64,000 nucleotides of DNA from Methylotenera sp. (GCA_013141495.1 JABFQV010000006.1:62001-126000), one strand, 5' to 3'; shown: positions 1-10,078, counted from the stretch's first letter. Numbers and translations: made by a program. The notes: generated from the sequence alone by a model not told the origin.

Positions 1-717
1 TTGCCTATTATTTGGGCGCATAAGGGTTTGGAGCCGCTAACCGCAAAGTTGCCGTATGAAGTAGCACTTGAAGAGTTAGGCGCGGCTGATTCATCTGGGC
101 AAAAATGGGGCGCACTGTCAGGGCCTAGTTTTGCGGCTGAGTTGGTGCGTGGTTTACCAACCGCAGTCACACTGGCTGCGAATGATGAAGCTTTTGCCAA
201 TGAAGCGGCTTTATTGATACATGGTGCCAATTTGCGGGTTTATCACACCACCGATGTGATTGGGGTTTCAGTTGGCGGTGCGGTTAAAAACGTAATGGCG
301 ATAGCGGCAGGTATCTCGGATGGGATGGGTTTTGGCAACAATGCGCGTGCCGCCATGATTACACGCGGCCTAGCTGAAATGACCCGTTTTGGCGTGGCAC
401 TAGGTGCTAAAACTGAAACTTTTATGGGCTTGGCTGGCGTGGGCGATTTAATTTTAACCTGTACTGGGCAATATTCCAGAAACAGAGAGGTCGGCTTGCA
501 ACTTGCCAGCGGTAAAAGCCTGAGTGATATTCTGCAAGGGCTCGGTCACGTGGCAGAAGGTGTGAACACCGCACGTGAAGTGATGCGCCGCGCTGAAACT
601 ATTGGCGTGGACATGCCGATTACCTTTGAGGTAAATCAAGCTTTATCACATGGTAAAAGCGCAAAAGAGGCGGTGATGGATCTATTGGGGCGTGATCAAA
701 AACCAGAGGGCGTTTAG
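1..717 (+). CDS. gpsA: Glycerol-3-phosphate dehydrogenase [NAD(P)+], 5' end missing
   Basis: This enzyme interconverts dihydroxyacetone phosphate and sn-glycerol 3-phosphate, the backbone for phospholipid synthesis, in the cytoplasm. The 238 residues present cover the last part of the NAD-binding domain (PIIWAHKGLEP) and the whole C-terminal substrate domain. GPSFAAEL lies at residues 41-48 and the catalytic-lysine segment GGAVKNVMAIAAG around residues 92-104, with the lysine at 96. The family is usually about 330 residues, so roughly 90 N-terminal residues lie outside the window. The TTG at base 1 is an internal leucine codon, not a start. The gene ends 121 bases before the convergent trmL. 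The identification is secure. Confidence 0.95.
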   Translation: MPIIWAHKGLEPLTAKLPYEVALEELGAADSSGQKWGALSGPSFAAELVRGLPTAVTLAANDEAFANEAALLIHGANLRVYHTTDVIGVSVGGAVKNVMAIAAGISDGMGFGNNARAAMITRGLAEMTRFGVALGAKTETFMGLAGVGDLILTCTGQYSRNREVGLQLASGKSLSDILQGLGHVAEGVNTAREVMRRAETIGVDMPITFEVNQALSHGKSAKEAVMDLLGRDQKPEGV

Positions 718-735
718 TTTTTATAGCGCTATCGT

Positions 736-814
736 CCCCTGAGCTTGTCGAAGGGGATGCGCAATCCAACCAGCCCTTCGACAAGTTCAGGGAACGGTAT
801 TCGACGAGCTCAGG
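736..814. repeat. REP-like palindromic cluster between gpsA and trmL
   Basis: Three copies of a CTTCGACAAGCTCAGG-type motif lie in the convergent gap. They are CCCCTGAGCTTGTCGAAGGGG (split here as 736-745 and 746-756), its inverted partner at 774-792, and a third copy at 800-814. The first two form a large inverted repeat that could fold at the 3' ends of both transcripts. The same motif recurs at 45148-45217 and inside a coding sequence at 28651-28675, so it is a dispersed family in this genome. Confidence 0.75.
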
Positions 815-838
815 AAACGGCAGATTAAGAAACGTATT

Positions 839-1303
839 TTACGCGCCGCCTTCAAACCCAATTTGCCGCCAAGCTTCGTATAGCAACACTGCGGCAGAGT
901 TGGATAAATTCAAACTACGACTATTAGGTAGCATCGGTAACCGTAACCGGTGTTCAGCCATAAACTCTTTACGGATTTCCTCCGGTAACCCTCGAGTTTC
1001 CGGGCCAAATACAAAACAATCGCCCGTTTTAAATTCAATATCGCTATGCCGCGTACTGCCTTTGGTCGTGATTGCGAAGATACGTTTGCCCGCTAATACA
1101 TTTTTACAGGCTGCCCAGTTTTCATGCACCTGCAAATTGGCGTATTCGTGATAATCCAGCCCCGCACGTTTGAGTTGCTTATCTTCCAGACTGAACCCCA
1201 ATGGTTTGACCAAATGCAATTGCGCACCGGTATTGGCACACAAGCGAATGATGTTGCCCGTATTGGGAGGGATTTCAGGTTCAAAAAGGACGATATGGAA
1301 CAT
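839..1303 (-). CDS. trmL: tRNA (cytidine(34)-2'-O)-methyltransferase TrmL
   Basis: This SPOUT-class (trefoil-knot) methyltransferase adds a 2'-O-methyl group to the wobble base C34/cmnm5U34 of tRNA-Leu isoacceptors using S-adenosylmethionine. The protein has 154 residues, normal for the family. It starts with the typical [18 protein letters not shown]. The SAM-binding knot is visible as FGPETRGLP (about 99-107) and [16 protein letters not shown] (about 130-145). It is transcribed toward gpsA, and a REP-like cluster fills the gap between them. Nothing unusual is seen, and the call is firm. Confidence 0.93.
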   Translation of the reverse strand: MFHIVLFEPEIPPNTGNIIRLCANTGAQLHLVKPLGFSLEDKQLKRAGLDYHEYANLQVHENWAACKNVLAGKRIFAITTKGSTRHSDIEFKTGDCFVFGPETRGLPEEIRKEFMAEHRLRLPMLPNSRSLNLSNSAAVLLYEAWRQIGFEGGA

Positions 1304-1395
1304 AATGACGGTATTTTACAGTAGGTATTATAATTTAATAGGATTAAAACCAGCCGTTAGGCATTTCGATGGCTACTTTAGAAAGAGGATATGTG

Positions 1396-1752
1396 ATGAA
1401 AAAATATTTAAACATTAGTTTATTTGCTTTTATTTTCGTGGCAAATTTAAATTGTTATGCCGCAGACAAGGAGCGGGTGGAGCAAGTTAATCTGGTCAAT
1501 GCGAAGGAAATACAGGACGCAACGGCAATGGAAAACGCTTTTATTAATCACATTACAGAAAAATCAAAATGCCTTAAAAATAAACTGACACCGCCCAGTT
1601 CTTGTAGAAATTTACCTGAGTTTAGCCAAGCTAAGGCAACCTACAGAAACACCGTTATACAACATCCTAGCTGGCAGAATAAAATTCTTCACTGGAACAC
1701 GCCTAAGGACCACTACTTGCACTTTAATAGTTTGAAGATAAGTTTTCAGTAA
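1396..1752 (+). CDS. Small secreted protein of unknown function
   Basis: A 118-residue protein that I do not recognise. I chose the ATG at 1396 because AGAGGA lies just upstream and it starts a clear Sec signal peptide (MKKYLNISLFAFIFVANLNCYA). An upstream in-frame ATG at 1369 would bury the signal peptide. The mature part is about 95 residues, hydrophilic and lysine-rich. It has two cysteines (in KSKCLKNK and PSSCRNLP) that could form a disulfide in the periplasm. It sits alone between the divergent trmL and the convergent comF. No domain assignment is possible by eye. Confidence 0.6.
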   Translation: MKKYLNISLFAFIFVANLNCYAADKERVEQVNLVNAKEIQDATAMENAFINHITEKSKCLKNKLTPPSSCRNLPEFSQAKATYRNTVIQHPSWQNKILHWNTPKDHYLHFNSLKISFQ

Positions 1753-1880
1753 GCACGCCCAGCGCTCTGCCAAGAGAGATGTTTTAAATAGTAATTGTGT
1801 TGTATGCAATGATGAAGTAACACGTAGCTATAAAAACGTGCCCGATTGCATGAATTGTTATGATGTAACCATAGGTTTAA

Positions 1881-2627
1881 TTAGTAAGGCTTAGGCAATG
1901 TTCTTGCAATGACCCAGCATTCTACGTGGGTAGCACCGGCTTGTTTTAATGTTTTAGCTAACTCGTTCAAACTGGCGCCTGTAGTCATCACATCATCTAC
2001 CAGTGCAATGTTTAAACCTTGCAAACTTTGCGCGCAGTTGAACACGCCGCGTATGCTTTTGATACGTTCTTTAAGTGACAAGCTGGCTTGTGGCGGCGTA
2101 TATTTAATGCGCTGGCAAGATTGATAATCCAGCTTGATTTGCATGTTGTTACCCATCAGCCGTGCAACTTCTAATGCCTGATTAAAGCCGCGTTGTTTGA
2201 GGCGCGTCGCATGCATAGGCATGGGGATGATGCGGTCAATTTTATGGCTGTGTGTGCTTGCTTGTATTTTATTTGTCAGTAAGGCGGCAAAGGTATTGGC
2301 TAAATGTAAGGTTTCTTTGTATTTATAGTGTTGCAGTAGCTTATCCACTGGGTAGTCGTAACTGAATAGGGCATGGGTTGCATCAAAGCTGGGTGGTGCT
2401 TTTAAACAGCTGCCACAGATTGAACCGTCCGAAATGAGCCCGCACTGCGGGCATTGTGGCGAGCTGTGCCATGATAAGTCGTTTAAGCATGGCTTGCAGA
2501 TGCCTAACTCACCCCCCTCATGGCTGGCGCACAGGATGCAAATTTGCTTTGGTAGCGGTAGCATTTGCTTAAATTTTAATCTACTGTTCAAAGTTTGCAG
2601 GCTGTTTTGTTGACAAGGTATAATCAC
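1881..2627 (-). CDS. comF: ComF family phosphoribosyltransferase-like protein
   Basis: ComF/GntX-type protein: an N-terminal zinc-ribbon-like region followed by a type I phosphoribosyltransferase fold. Family members are linked to DNA uptake or to use of DNA as a carbon source. Cysteine pairs CILC, CKPC, CPQC and CGSC occur in the first 90 residues. The PRPP-binding loop [11 protein letters not shown] lies near residues 207-217. The listed start is a GTG at 2627, which overlaps the putative bioB -10 box. An ATG at 2564 ([12 protein letters not shown]) is an alternative that would shorten the protein by 21 residues. Neither has a strong ribosome binding site. The gene is divergent from bioB, a common neighbourhood in betaproteobacteria. 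Confidence 0.88.
   Translation of the reverse strand: MIIPCQQNSLQTLNSRLKFKQMLPLPKQICILCASHEGGELGICKPCLNDLSWHSSPQCPQCGLISDGSICGSCLKAPPSFDATHALFSYDYPVDKLLQHYKYKETLHLANTFAALLTNKIQASTHSHKIDRIIPMPMHATRLKQRGFNQALEVARLMGNNMQIKLDYQSCQRIKYTPPQASLSLKERIKSIRGVFNCAQSLQGLNIALVDDVMTTGASLNELAKTLKQAGATHVECWVIARTLPKPY
2595..2624 (+). promoter_or_regulatory. Putative sigma70 promoter for the bio operon
   Basis: TTGCAG at 2595-2600 and a perfect TATAAT at 2619-2624 are separated by 18 bases, about 65 bases upstream of the bioB start. A TTGACA also lies at 2610-2615 but is too close to this -10 box. I could not find a two-armed BirA-type operator here. This is a by-eye call. Confidence 0.4.
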
Positions 2628-2688
2628 ACCTAAATTCTATCTCAAATTTCAGCGAATACTGATTTCACTGAATATAAAGGAACTAACA

Positions 2689-3783
2689 ATGCTTGGACTA
2701 TCAACGGACTCATGCGCGACAACGCCCAGTGCAACCACACTTGGTACAACCGCACTTGGTGCAATCACACTTGGCACAGAGGCTATTATCAATACCGAAA
2801 ATATAAAAGCTGGCTTAAATAAGTCATGCCATTCTCATGAAGAAAAAACCGTTAACCGTTGGAGCGTGGACGAGATTGTTGCCTTATACGAATTGCCTTT
2901 CAGTGATTTGATGTACCGCGCGCAAACAGTGCACCGCGAAAATTTTAACCCGAATGCCGTACAAGTGAGCACTTTGCTCTCGATTAAAACCGGTGGCTGT
3001 TCTGAAGATTGTGGCTATTGCCCGCAGGCGGCGCGTTACCACACGGAGGTTGAGAGTGAGCCATTGATGGCGCTGGATGACGTAATCGCAGCTGCGCAAG
3101 AGGCAAAAGACAATGGCGCTAGTCGTTTTTGTATGGGTGCAGCATGGCGTGGCCCAAAACAGCGTGATTTAGAACCTGTGCTTAAAATGATTGCCGAAGT
3201 AAAAGCCATGGGCTTGGAAACCTGTGCGACTTTAGGTATGTTGAAAGAAGGCCAAGCTGAGCAATTGAAAGATGCGGGTTTGGATTATTACAACCATAAT
3301 CTGGATACTGCACCTGAGTTTTATGGTGAAGTGATTACCACGCGTACTTATCAAGACAGGCTGGAAACATTAGACCGCGTGCGTAGCGTTGATATTAACG
3401 TATGTAGCGGCGGCATTATCGGCATGGGCGAATCTCGTAATCAACGTGCAGGACTGTTGGCGCAATTAGCTAATATGGAGCGCCCGCCCGAGAGTGTGCC
3501 CATCAACTTGCTGACCCAAGTGGAAGGCACGCCATTACATGGCACAGAAGAGCTGGACCCATTAGAGTTTGTGCGTACCATTGCGGCGGCCCGTATTACC
3601 ATGCCAAGCAGTTTTGTACGTTTATCCGCTGGTCGTCAAAGTATGTCTGACGGCATACAGGCAATGTGCTTTTTAGCGGGTGCAAATAGTATTTTTTACG
3701 GTGAAAAACTGCTGACGACTGGCAACCCTGAAGCTGATAGCGATAAAAAGCTGTTTGCCAAGCTTGGCATTAACAAGATTTAA
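2689..3783 (+). CDS. bioB: Biotin synthase BioB with an N-terminal extension
   Basis: Radical SAM enzyme that inserts sulfur into dethiobiotin, the last step of biotin synthesis. The [4Fe-4S] motif CxxxCxxC is CSEDCGYC (Cys104, 108, 111) inside the conserved [10 protein letters not shown]...YCPQA block. The core begins at about residue 55 ([13 protein letters not shown]). The preceding 54 residues are not part of the usual family, whose members have about 320-350 residues. They include a threonine/leucine/glycine repeat coded by three 15-bp units. The start at 2689 has a good AAAGGA site and no internal ATG could serve instead, so the extension is probably translated. It is the first gene of bioB-F-H-C-D, with 22 bases to bioF. 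Confidence 0.96.
   Translation: MLGLSTDSCATTPSATTLGTTALGAITLGTEAIINTENIKAGLNKSCHSHEEKTVNRWSVDEIVALYELPFSDLMYRAQTVHRENFNPNAVQVSTLLSIKTGGCSEDCGYCPQAARYHTEVESEPLMALDDVIAAAQEAKDNGASRFCMGAAWRGPKQRDLEPVLKMIAEVKAMGLETCATLGMLKEGQAEQLKDAGLDYYNHNLDTAPEFYGEVITTRTYQDRLETLDRVRSVDINVCSGGIIGMGESRNQRAGLLAQLANMERPPESVPINLLTQVEGTPLHGTEELDPLEFVRTIAAARITMPSSFVRLSAGRQSMSDGIQAMCFLAGANSIFYGEKLLTTGNPEADSDKKLFAKLGINKI
2731..2775 (+). repeat. Three tandem 15-bp units inside bioB
   Basis: Three adjoining units of consensus RCAAYCRCACTTGGY at 2731-2745, 2746-2760 and 2761-2775 code for [10 protein letters not shown] and AITLG in the N-terminal extension of BioB. The 15-bp period keeps the reading frame. Confidence 0.85.
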
Positions 3784-3805
3784 TTGACTATAAGTACCTA
3801 AAGCC

Positions 3806-4969
3806 ATGTTAGCTTCATTACAACAAGAACTTGAGCAGCGCAAAGCAGATGGCTTGTTACGCCAACGGCGCTTATTAGATTCGCCGCAGGCTGAGCACAT
3901 TGTTGCGAACAACAAGCCATATTTATCATTTTGTAGTAATGATTATTTGGGGTTGGCTAATCATCCTGTTCTAGTTGAGGCGATGCAGAAAGCAGCCGGA
4001 GTATCAGGCGTGGGGAGTGGGGCTTCTGGTTTGGTAACCGGGCATCACCGCTATCATGATGACTTGGAAAAGCAGCTAGCCGCATTTGTTAATTTGCCTG
4101 CAGCATTGCTGTTTTCTACCGGCTATATGGCGAATATAGGCGCTCTAGGAGCGTTGGCAGGGCGTGGGGATGCGATTTTTGCAGATAAATTAAACCATGC
4201 CTGTTTAAATGACGGTGGCTATTATTCATTGGCTGAGTTTCATCGCTTTCCACATAACGATGTCTGCGCACTAGAAAAGCTATTACAAATCAGCACTGCA
4301 AAACATAAGATAATTGCGGTTGACGCGGTATTTAGCATGGATGGTGATATTGCACCGATACCGGAATATCTCGCACTTTGTGAAAAGTATGATGCCTACT
4401 TGTATATGGATGATGCGCATGGTTTTGGGGTGCTGGGTAAGCATGGCAAAGGCAGTTTGAGCCACTTTAATTTAAAATCACCGCGTATTATCATGATGGC
4501 AACCTTAGGTAAGGCTGCTGGCGTTGCGGGTGCTTTTGTGGCTGGCGAGCAAGTGGTGATTGATTACTTGATTCAAAAAGCAAAAAGTTATGTGTATTCA
4601 ACCCCTGCGCCGCCTGCGTTGTCGGCAACGCTGGCAGCCTCGGTTAAATTGATAGAGCAGGGCGACGATTTACGTGCGAATTTGAATCACCTGATTGCTT
4701 ATTTAAAAGATAATCTCAAGCTCAAAAAGTGGCAGTTAATGGCCTCAGATACCTCAATTCAACCATTGATCGTAGGTGGCAATAAAGAAGCGCTGGCACT
4801 CAGTGAATATTTACAAACGCTAGGTATTTTAGTGCCTGCGATACGTCCACCCACTGTGCCTGTAGGTACGGCGCGCTTACGCATATCACTCTCGGCGGCA
4901 CACACATTTGAAGATGTTCAAAAACTAGTTGCAGCCATCCATCAGGCGGAAAATGAGCTTGTTGCATGA
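3806..4969 (+). CDS. bioF: 8-amino-7-oxononanoate synthase
   Basis: PLP-dependent enzyme that condenses pimeloyl-ACP with L-alanine to 8-amino-7-oxononanoate, the first step of biotin ring assembly. It has 387 residues, as expected. The cofactor-binding segment DDAHGFGVLG (about 202-211) and the Schiff-base lysine in MATLGKAAG (Lys236) are clear, as is the substrate-binding SGASGLVTGHHRYHDDLE at 71-88. The stop codon overlaps the bioH start as ATGA (4966-4969), so the two are probably translationally coupled. bioA is absent from the window and must be elsewhere. Confidence 0.96.
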   Translation: MLASLQQELEQRKADGLLRQRRLLDSPQAEHIVANNKPYLSFCSNDYLGLANHPVLVEAMQKAAGVSGVGSGASGLVTGHHRYHDDLEKQLAAFVNLPAALLFSTGYMANIGALGALAGRGDAIFADKLNHACLNDGGYYSLAEFHRFPHNDVCALEKLLQISTAKHKIIAVDAVFSMDGDIAPIPEYLALCEKYDAYLYMDDAHGFGVLGKHGKGSLSHFNLKSPRIIMMATLGKAAGVAGAFVAGEQVVIDYLIQKAKSYVYSTPAPPALSATLAASVKLIEQGDDLRANLNHLIAYLKDNLKLKKWQLMASDTSIQPLIVGGNKEALALSEYLQTLGILVPAIRPPTVPVGTARLRISLSAAHTFEDVQKLVAAIHQAENELVA

Positions 4970-5778
4970 TCGCTAACAATCTCCATGTTGAAGTGATAGG
5001 CACAGGACCCAACTTGGTATTACTGCACGGCTGGGGCATGAATGGTGCCGTATGGCAACCTTTAGTAAAAAGACTGAGTAAGCTGTTTACCCTGCATATT
5101 GTAGATTTACCGGGCATGGGCTTGAGCCGACCGATAGAGCCTTTTCATTTGCATGCAGTTGCAGAAAAAGTGTCAGAAATACTACCTGCAAACGCTGATG
5201 TCGTGGGTTGGTCATTAGGTGCACAAGTCGCTATGCGTATAGCGCTGGATTACCCTGATTTAGTGCGCAGACTGGTGCTGGTCGGTGCAACACCTTGCTT
5301 TGTGAATAGAAGTTTTGATAAAGATAGTGTTGAATACAAGTCCACATGGGATATCGGCATTGAGCCTGAAGTATTTGGTGATTTTGCTGATAATGTGAAT
5401 GAGGATTATCACAAAACCATGACGCAGTTTTTAACGCTGCAATGCATGGGTGCTAATGATGCACGGAGTACAGTAAAACTGTTACGTAATAAATTTGCAG
5501 AACGCCCAATGCCGACCTCGCAAACCTTGTATCGCGCGCTTGATATTTTATTAGAAACAGACTTGCGTGCTGAAATTGAGTATTTAAGAAAACCCACATT
5601 GCTGGTGCACGGAGATAGAGATACCTTGGCACCTGTACAGGCCGCACATTGGATGATGAAAACACTTCCAGTGGGTTTTTTACGCGTGATGTCTGGCGCA
5701 TCACATGCGCCGTTTTTGTCGCATCAAGAGCAGTTTATTGATGCGGTTGTGCAATTTTTAGAACCTCCACCGCTGTAA
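4966..5778 (+). CDS. bioH: Pimeloyl-[ACP] methyl ester esterase BioH
   Basis: Alpha/beta hydrolase that removes the methyl group from pimeloyl-ACP methyl ester and so ends the BioC-primed pimelate synthesis. The N-terminal LLHGWGMNGAVW forms the oxyanion region. The nucleophile elbow is GWSLG at 81-85 with Ser83. The likely acid is Asp219 in HGDRDTLAP and the base is His247 in GASHAPF. It has 270 residues, close to E. coli BioH. It overlaps bioF by four bases and is followed five bases later by bioC, the methyltransferase whose product it acts on, which supports the call. Confidence 0.95.
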   Translation: MIANNLHVEVIGTGPNLVLLHGWGMNGAVWQPLVKRLSKLFTLHIVDLPGMGLSRPIEPFHLHAVAEKVSEILPANADVVGWSLGAQVAMRIALDYPDLVRRLVLVGATPCFVNRSFDKDSVEYKSTWDIGIEPEVFGDFADNVNEDYHKTMTQFLTLQCMGANDARSTVKLLRNKFAERPMPTSQTLYRALDILLETDLRAEIEYLRKPTLLVHGDRDTLAPVQAAHWMMKTLPVGFLRVMSGASHAPFLSHQEQFIDAVVQFLEPPPL

Positions 5779-5782
5779 ATTC

Positions 5783-6691
5783 ATGATGACAGACGATATT
5801 TATCGCATCGATAAAGCCCGTGCTCGTGCCTCTTTTGGCCGTGCGGCGGAAACTTACGATGCTGCCGCAATTTTACAAAAGCAAGTGCGGACAGAAATGC
5901 TGAGTCGCTTGGATTTAGTTAAACTTAATCCAAAGGTGATACTGGACGCTGGCTGTGGTACGGGTATGGCTAGCCATGCGCTCCAGCTGAAATATGCAAA
6001 ATCTCAAGTGGTTTCACTGGATTTTGCTTATCCCATGTTGCAAAAAACCCGTAAAACACGTGCCCATATGGGTTTAACTCACCAACTTAAATCGTGGTTG
6101 TGCGGCACAAAACAAAACCTGTTATGTGCAGATATTGAAGCATTGCCGCTGGCGAGTGCCAGTACCGGCTTGATATGGTCTAACTTGGCCATTCAATGGT
6201 GTAATGATCTGGATGCTGCACTGCAAGAGTTTCACCGTGTATTGCAGCCTGAAGGCCTACTGATGTTTAGCACATTTGGCCCAGATACACTGCGTGAGTT
6301 AAGAGTTGCAAGCAGTGCCGCAAGCGGCAATGAATATACCAGTGTGAGCCGTTTTATTGATATGCACGACATCGGCGATGCGCTGGTAAGGGTAGGTTTT
6401 AGCGCACCGGTATTAGACGTGGAAAGATTTACCCTCACCTATGATGACGTAAAAAGTGTGATGCGCGACCTTAAAAGTATCGGCGCTCATAACGCCACCG
6501 ATGGTCGCGCGCGCGGCTTGCTCGGACGCGGGTTTTTTGAAAAGTTAGAACAAAGTTACGAACAGTTTCGTGTAGATGGCAAATTGCCAGCTACGTTTGA
6601 AGTAGTCTATGGCCATGCTTGGCGTGCGCAAGATAAGCCCAGGTTTGATGATGGCGTATCGCCCGTAACTTTTAAGCCTAGAAACAAATAA
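5783..6691 (+). CDS. bioC: Malonyl-[ACP] O-methyltransferase BioC
   Basis: SAM-dependent methyltransferase that methylates the free carboxyl of malonyl-ACP so that the fatty acid machinery can extend it to pimeloyl-ACP. The start region KARARASFGRAAETYDAAA is typical of BioC. The SAM-binding motif I is DAGCGTG (55-61), and SNLAIQWCNDLDAAL around 133-147 is another conserved BioC block. It has 302 residues. There are two adjacent start candidates (5783 and 5786). The tail has an extra basic stretch, otherwise nothing odd. It lies between bioH and bioD in the operon. Confidence 0.95.
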   Translation: MMTDDIYRIDKARARASFGRAAETYDAAAILQKQVRTEMLSRLDLVKLNPKVILDAGCGTGMASHALQLKYAKSQVVSLDFAYPMLQKTRKTRAHMGLTHQLKSWLCGTKQNLLCADIEALPLASASTGLIWSNLAIQWCNDLDAALQEFHRVLQPEGLLMFSTFGPDTLRELRVASSAASGNEYTSVSRFIDMHDIGDALVRVGFSAPVLDVERFTLTYDDVKSVMRDLKSIGAHNATDGRARGLLGRGFFEKLEQSYEQFRVDGKLPATFEVVYGHAWRAQDKPRFDDGVSPVTFKPRNK

Positions 6692-6697
6692 AGCGAG

Positions 6698-7372
6698 ATG
6701 GCGCAGTCATATTTTGTGATTGGCACAGATACCAATGTAGGTAAAACCTATGTTGCAAGTCGCCTAGTGCGACATTTTGCACAATCAGGTTTAAAAGCGA
6801 TTGGCATGAAGCCGATTGCTTCAGGTTGCGAAGTGGGCGCACCTCGTGGGCGAGGCGAACCGGGCGAGCTGCAAAATGAAGATGTGATTGCACTTAGTCA
6901 TGCTAGTAACGTAGTTGCCGCAAATAATTTAATTAACCCCTATCAGTTTGCGCCAGCTATTGCACCGCATATCGCGGCTGAGCAAGTGGCTGTTGTGATT
7001 AGTTTAGATGCAATTATTAACGCTTATCAGCAACTAACTACGTTGGCAGAGGTAGTGATTGTGGAAGGTGCTGGCGGGTTTTTTGTACCGCTCAATCAAA
7101 CACAAACCTTAGCTGACTTAGCCGTTGAGCTTAATATCCCCATTGTTTTAGTGGTGGGCATACGCTTAGGTTGCATCAATCATGCGTTGCTAACGGTTGA
7201 AGCGATAAACGCCCGTGGACTCACCCTTGCCGGTTGGGTGGCAAATGAGATTGACCCAAACGCGTGTATGTTTGCAGAAAATTTAGCCAGCTTGCAACAG
7301 CGCATTGCCGCGCCGTGTTTGAGTGTGGTGCGTTGGCAGGGGGAGGCGATTTTTAATTTGACTAGAGTGTAG
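6698..7372 (+). CDS. bioD: ATP-dependent dethiobiotin synthetase
   Basis: Forms the ureido ring of dethiobiotin from 7,8-diaminononanoate, CO2 and ATP. The P-loop GTDTNVGKT lies at residues 9-17, followed by MKPIASGCE, which contains the conserved catalytic lysine region, and VEGAGGFFVPL (about 122-132). It has 224 residues, normal for the family. It is the last gene of the bio operon, six bases after bioC. The 90 bases that follow show no clear terminator. Confidence 0.95.
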   Translation: MAQSYFVIGTDTNVGKTYVASRLVRHFAQSGLKAIGMKPIASGCEVGAPRGRGEPGELQNEDVIALSHASNVVAANNLINPYQFAPAIAPHIAAEQVAVVISLDAIINAYQQLTTLAEVVIVEGAGGFFVPLNQTQTLADLAVELNIPIVLVVGIRLGCINHALLTVEAINARGLTLAGWVANEIDPNACMFAENLASLQQRIAAPCLSVVRWQGEAIFNLTRV

Positions 7373-7463
7373 TCAAACGCTAAACATGCGCGCGGTGATA
7401 TGACGGTCGCTGGTAAACGCCTGATTTGACATTGATATTTTTTAAAAGTGAACTGGAGTGTCC

Positions 7464-7814
7464 ATGCAATATTTGCTGATGAAGTATTTAATTACTGCTG
7501 GCGTGGTAGTGCTGGTTTCAGAGCTGGCAAAACGTAGCGATAAATTAGGCGCCTTATTCGCAGCCCTGCCTTTAGTCACGGTGCTTACTTTGATCTGGCT
7601 TTATGCAGAACAGCAGCCGCTCGATAAAATTGGCAATCACGCCTACTACACCTTTTGGTATGTATTACCTACCTTGCCCATGTTTTTACTTTTCCCCTAT
7701 TTATTACCTAAATTGGGGTTTGTCATCACGCTGTTAGTTTGTGTGATATTTACCATATTTGCTTTATGGGGCTTTGCTTTGGTCATGAAGTTATTTGGCA
7801 TAGCCTTGTTATAA
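7464..7814 (+). CDS. Small inner-membrane protein, DUF3147-like
   Basis: A 116-residue protein with four predicted membrane helices: YLITAGVVVLVSELA, LFAALPLVTVLTLIWLY, the TLPMFLLFPYLL segment, and VITLLVCVIFTIFALWGF. The pattern, including the SELAKRSDKLGALFAALP loop, matches the DUF3147 family, whose function is unknown. I chose the ATG at 7464 because GGAG at 7455-7458 is well placed for it. A GTG at 7458 would overlap that site. The gene is monocistronic between bioD and ygiQ. Function cannot be inferred. Confidence 0.75.
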   Translation: MQYLLMKYLITAGVVVLVSELAKRSDKLGALFAALPLVTVLTLIWLYAEQQPLDKIGNHAYYTFWYVLPTLPMFLLFPYLLPKLGFVITLLVCVIFTIFALWGFALVMKLFGIALL

Positions 7815-7912
7815 ACAGGGTTACTTTTGCAGATATTTTAGTAAAAAAAGCTTCTTAATCATATAATTAGCGCGTAAAATGCGCACACTTTTATCGATTT
7901 ATAGCGAACATC

Positions 7913-10069
7913 TTGGAACAATACTCAACCCTGTTAGCAAAGCCTATCCAAAGCTATCGCCCGTATTGGGCGAAGCGGTTTGGGCCTGCGCCAATTCTGC
8001 CGATGTCACGTGCCGAGATGGATGCGCTCGGTTGGGATAGTTGCGACATTATATTGATTTCAGGCGATGCTTATATTGATCACCCCAGCTTTGGTATGGC
8101 GCTGGTGGGGCGATTACTAGAGGCACAAGGCTTTAGGGTAGGGATTATTGCACAGCCTGATTGGCAAAATGCGAGTGCTTTTAAGGTGTTGGGTAAGCCT
8201 AACCTTTATTTTGGTGTCACTGCTGGCAATATGGATAGCATGGTCAATCGCTACACTGCTGATAGAAAAATCCGTTCTGATGATGCTTACACGCCAGATG
8301 CCGCGCCTAATAAACGTCCTGATCGTGCAGTGCTGGTGTATAGCCAGCGCTGTCGCGAGGCATATTCAGATGTGCCGTTAGTGATTGGCAGTATTGAAGC
8401 CAGTTTGCGTCGCATTGCGCATTATGATTATTGGTCAGACAAAGTGCGCCGCAGTGTTTTGGTGGATTCTAAAGCGGATATTTTGCTTTATGGTAATGCT
8501 GAGCGCGCTTTGATTGAGTTAAGTCATCGACTCGCCAAAGGTGAAAATGTTGCCAGTATTCAAGATATTCGCGGCACTGCGTTTTTACGTAAGAAAATTC
8601 CAGAAGGCTGGAGCGAAATTGAAAGTACCAAACTAGATCGCCCTGGAGTGGTGGACAAGCCTGTTGACCCGTATGAAATGAAAATGGGCAAAGCCGATGC
8701 AAGTTGTGCGACTGATGATAATCAACCCAAAGCCGCATTGCCTGAAGGCACAAAAGCGATTGAAATTGTACGTAAGCCTAAAGCTGATAGAGCCAAGCAG
8801 GTGGTGCGCTTGCCTGATTATGAAGCTGTAGCGCAAAACCCTGTGTTGTATGCGCATGCTTCGCGTGTTTTACATTTAGAAGCTAATCCTGGCAATGCAC
8901 GCGCTTTAGTACAAAAGCATGGTGACCGCGAAGTGTGGTTAAATCCGCCGCCGATTCCATTGACCACCAAAGAGATGGATTACGTGTACGATATGCCGTA
9001 CGCACGTAAGCCTCACCCAGCTTATAAGGACGCAAAAATCCCTGCGTGGGAGATGATACGTTTTAGTGTCAACATCATGCGCGGCTGCTTTGGCGGTTGT
9101 ACTTTCTGTAGCATTACCGAGCATGAAGGCCGCATTATTCAAAGCCGCAGTGAGGCATCAATTTTAAAAGAAGTTGAAGAAATTCGCGATAAAGTTGAAG
9201 GCTTTACCGGCGTGATTTCAGACCTTGGCGGCCCAACGGCCAATATGTACCGCATCGCTTGTAAAAGCGAGGCGATAGAAAACTCCTGTCGAAAAATGAG
9301 TTGCGTGTATCCGGGGATTTGTGAAAACTTAAATACCGACCACAGCGCTTTGATTCAGCTGTACCGCAAAGCACGTGCCATTAAAGGCGTTAAAAAGATT
9401 TTAATCGGTAGCGGCGTGCGTTATGACCTTGCGGTGAAATCTCCGGAATATGTGAAAGAACTGGTGCAGCATCACGTGGGTGGTTATCTAAAAATTGCAC
9501 CGGAACACTCGGAAGAAAACGTACTCAGCAAAATGATGAAGCCGAGCATGGGCGCTTATGATGAATTTAAAGCCATGTTTGAAAAGTTTAGCGCTGAGGC
9601 GGATAAAAAGCAGTATTTGATTCCATACTTTATTGCGGCACACCCTGGTACGACCGATGAAGACATGCTGAACTTAGCGTTATGGCTTAAAAAATACGAT
9701 TTTAAGTTAGACCAAGTGCAAACCTTTACGCCTACGCCGATGGCGATGGCGACAGCGATGTATCACTCAGGTAAAAATCCGTTGCGAAAAGTCACTGCAG
9801 ATTCTGATGATGTGCCCATCCCCAAAGCAGGTAATGTACGTAAATTGCATAAGGCATTTATTCGCTTTCATGATCCAAACAATTGGCCGATACTACGCGA
9901 AGCGTTGAAAAAAATGGGACGTGAAGACTTAATAGGCAGTGGCAAGCACTGTTTGATTCCTGCTTGGCAACCATTATCAAATAAACCAATTACCACGGTG
10001 CGTGGCGAACAATTAGAACGAACAGTTCGACCTCGGCGCGTGTCAGAACACAAACGCAAATACTCTTAA
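7913..10069 (+). CDS. ygiQ: YgiQ family radical SAM protein
   Basis: Large radical SAM protein of the YgiQ family, 718 residues, function not established. The N-terminal UPF0313 domain shows the family hallmarks [19 protein letters not shown] and [12 protein letters not shown]. The radical SAM cluster motif CxxxCxxC is CFGGCTFC (Cys392, 396, 399). The C-terminal part includes [15 protein letters not shown] and the end [10 protein letters not shown]. The start is a TTG at 7913. The frame upstream is open only to a stop at 7868 and has no ATG or GTG in a sensible place. The start also matches where homologues begin. It is ten bases ahead of the TraB-like gene. Confidence 0.93.
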   Translation: MEQYSTLLAKPIQSYRPYWAKRFGPAPILPMSRAEMDALGWDSCDIILISGDAYIDHPSFGMALVGRLLEAQGFRVGIIAQPDWQNASAFKVLGKPNLYFGVTAGNMDSMVNRYTADRKIRSDDAYTPDAAPNKRPDRAVLVYSQRCREAYSDVPLVIGSIEASLRRIAHYDYWSDKVRRSVLVDSKADILLYGNAERALIELSHRLAKGENVASIQDIRGTAFLRKKIPEGWSEIESTKLDRPGVVDKPVDPYEMKMGKADASCATDDNQPKAALPEGTKAIEIVRKPKADRAKQVVRLPDYEAVAQNPVLYAHASRVLHLEANPGNARALVQKHGDREVWLNPPPIPLTTKEMDYVYDMPYARKPHPAYKDAKIPAWEMIRFSVNIMRGCFGGCTFCSITEHEGRIIQSRSEASILKEVEEIRDKVEGFTGVISDLGGPTANMYRIACKSEAIENSCRKMSCVYPGICENLNTDHSALIQLYRKARAIKGVKKILIGSGVRYDLAVKSPEYVKELVQHHVGGYLKIAPEHSEENVLSKMMKPSMGAYDEFKAMFEKFSAEADKKQYLIPYFIAAHPGTTDEDMLNLALWLKKYDFKLDQVQTFTPTPMAMATAMYHSGKNPLRKVTADSDDVPIPKAGNVRKLHKAFIRFHDPNNWPILREALKKMGREDLIGSGKHCLIPAWQPLSNKPITTVRGEQLERTVRPRRVSEHKRKYS

Positions 10070-10078
10070 GGGCAAGCG

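Noticed and set aside
1-3. TTG at base 1 as the start of gpsA
   Set aside because: The reading begins in the middle of the conserved NAD-binding domain. The gene clearly continues upstream of the window.
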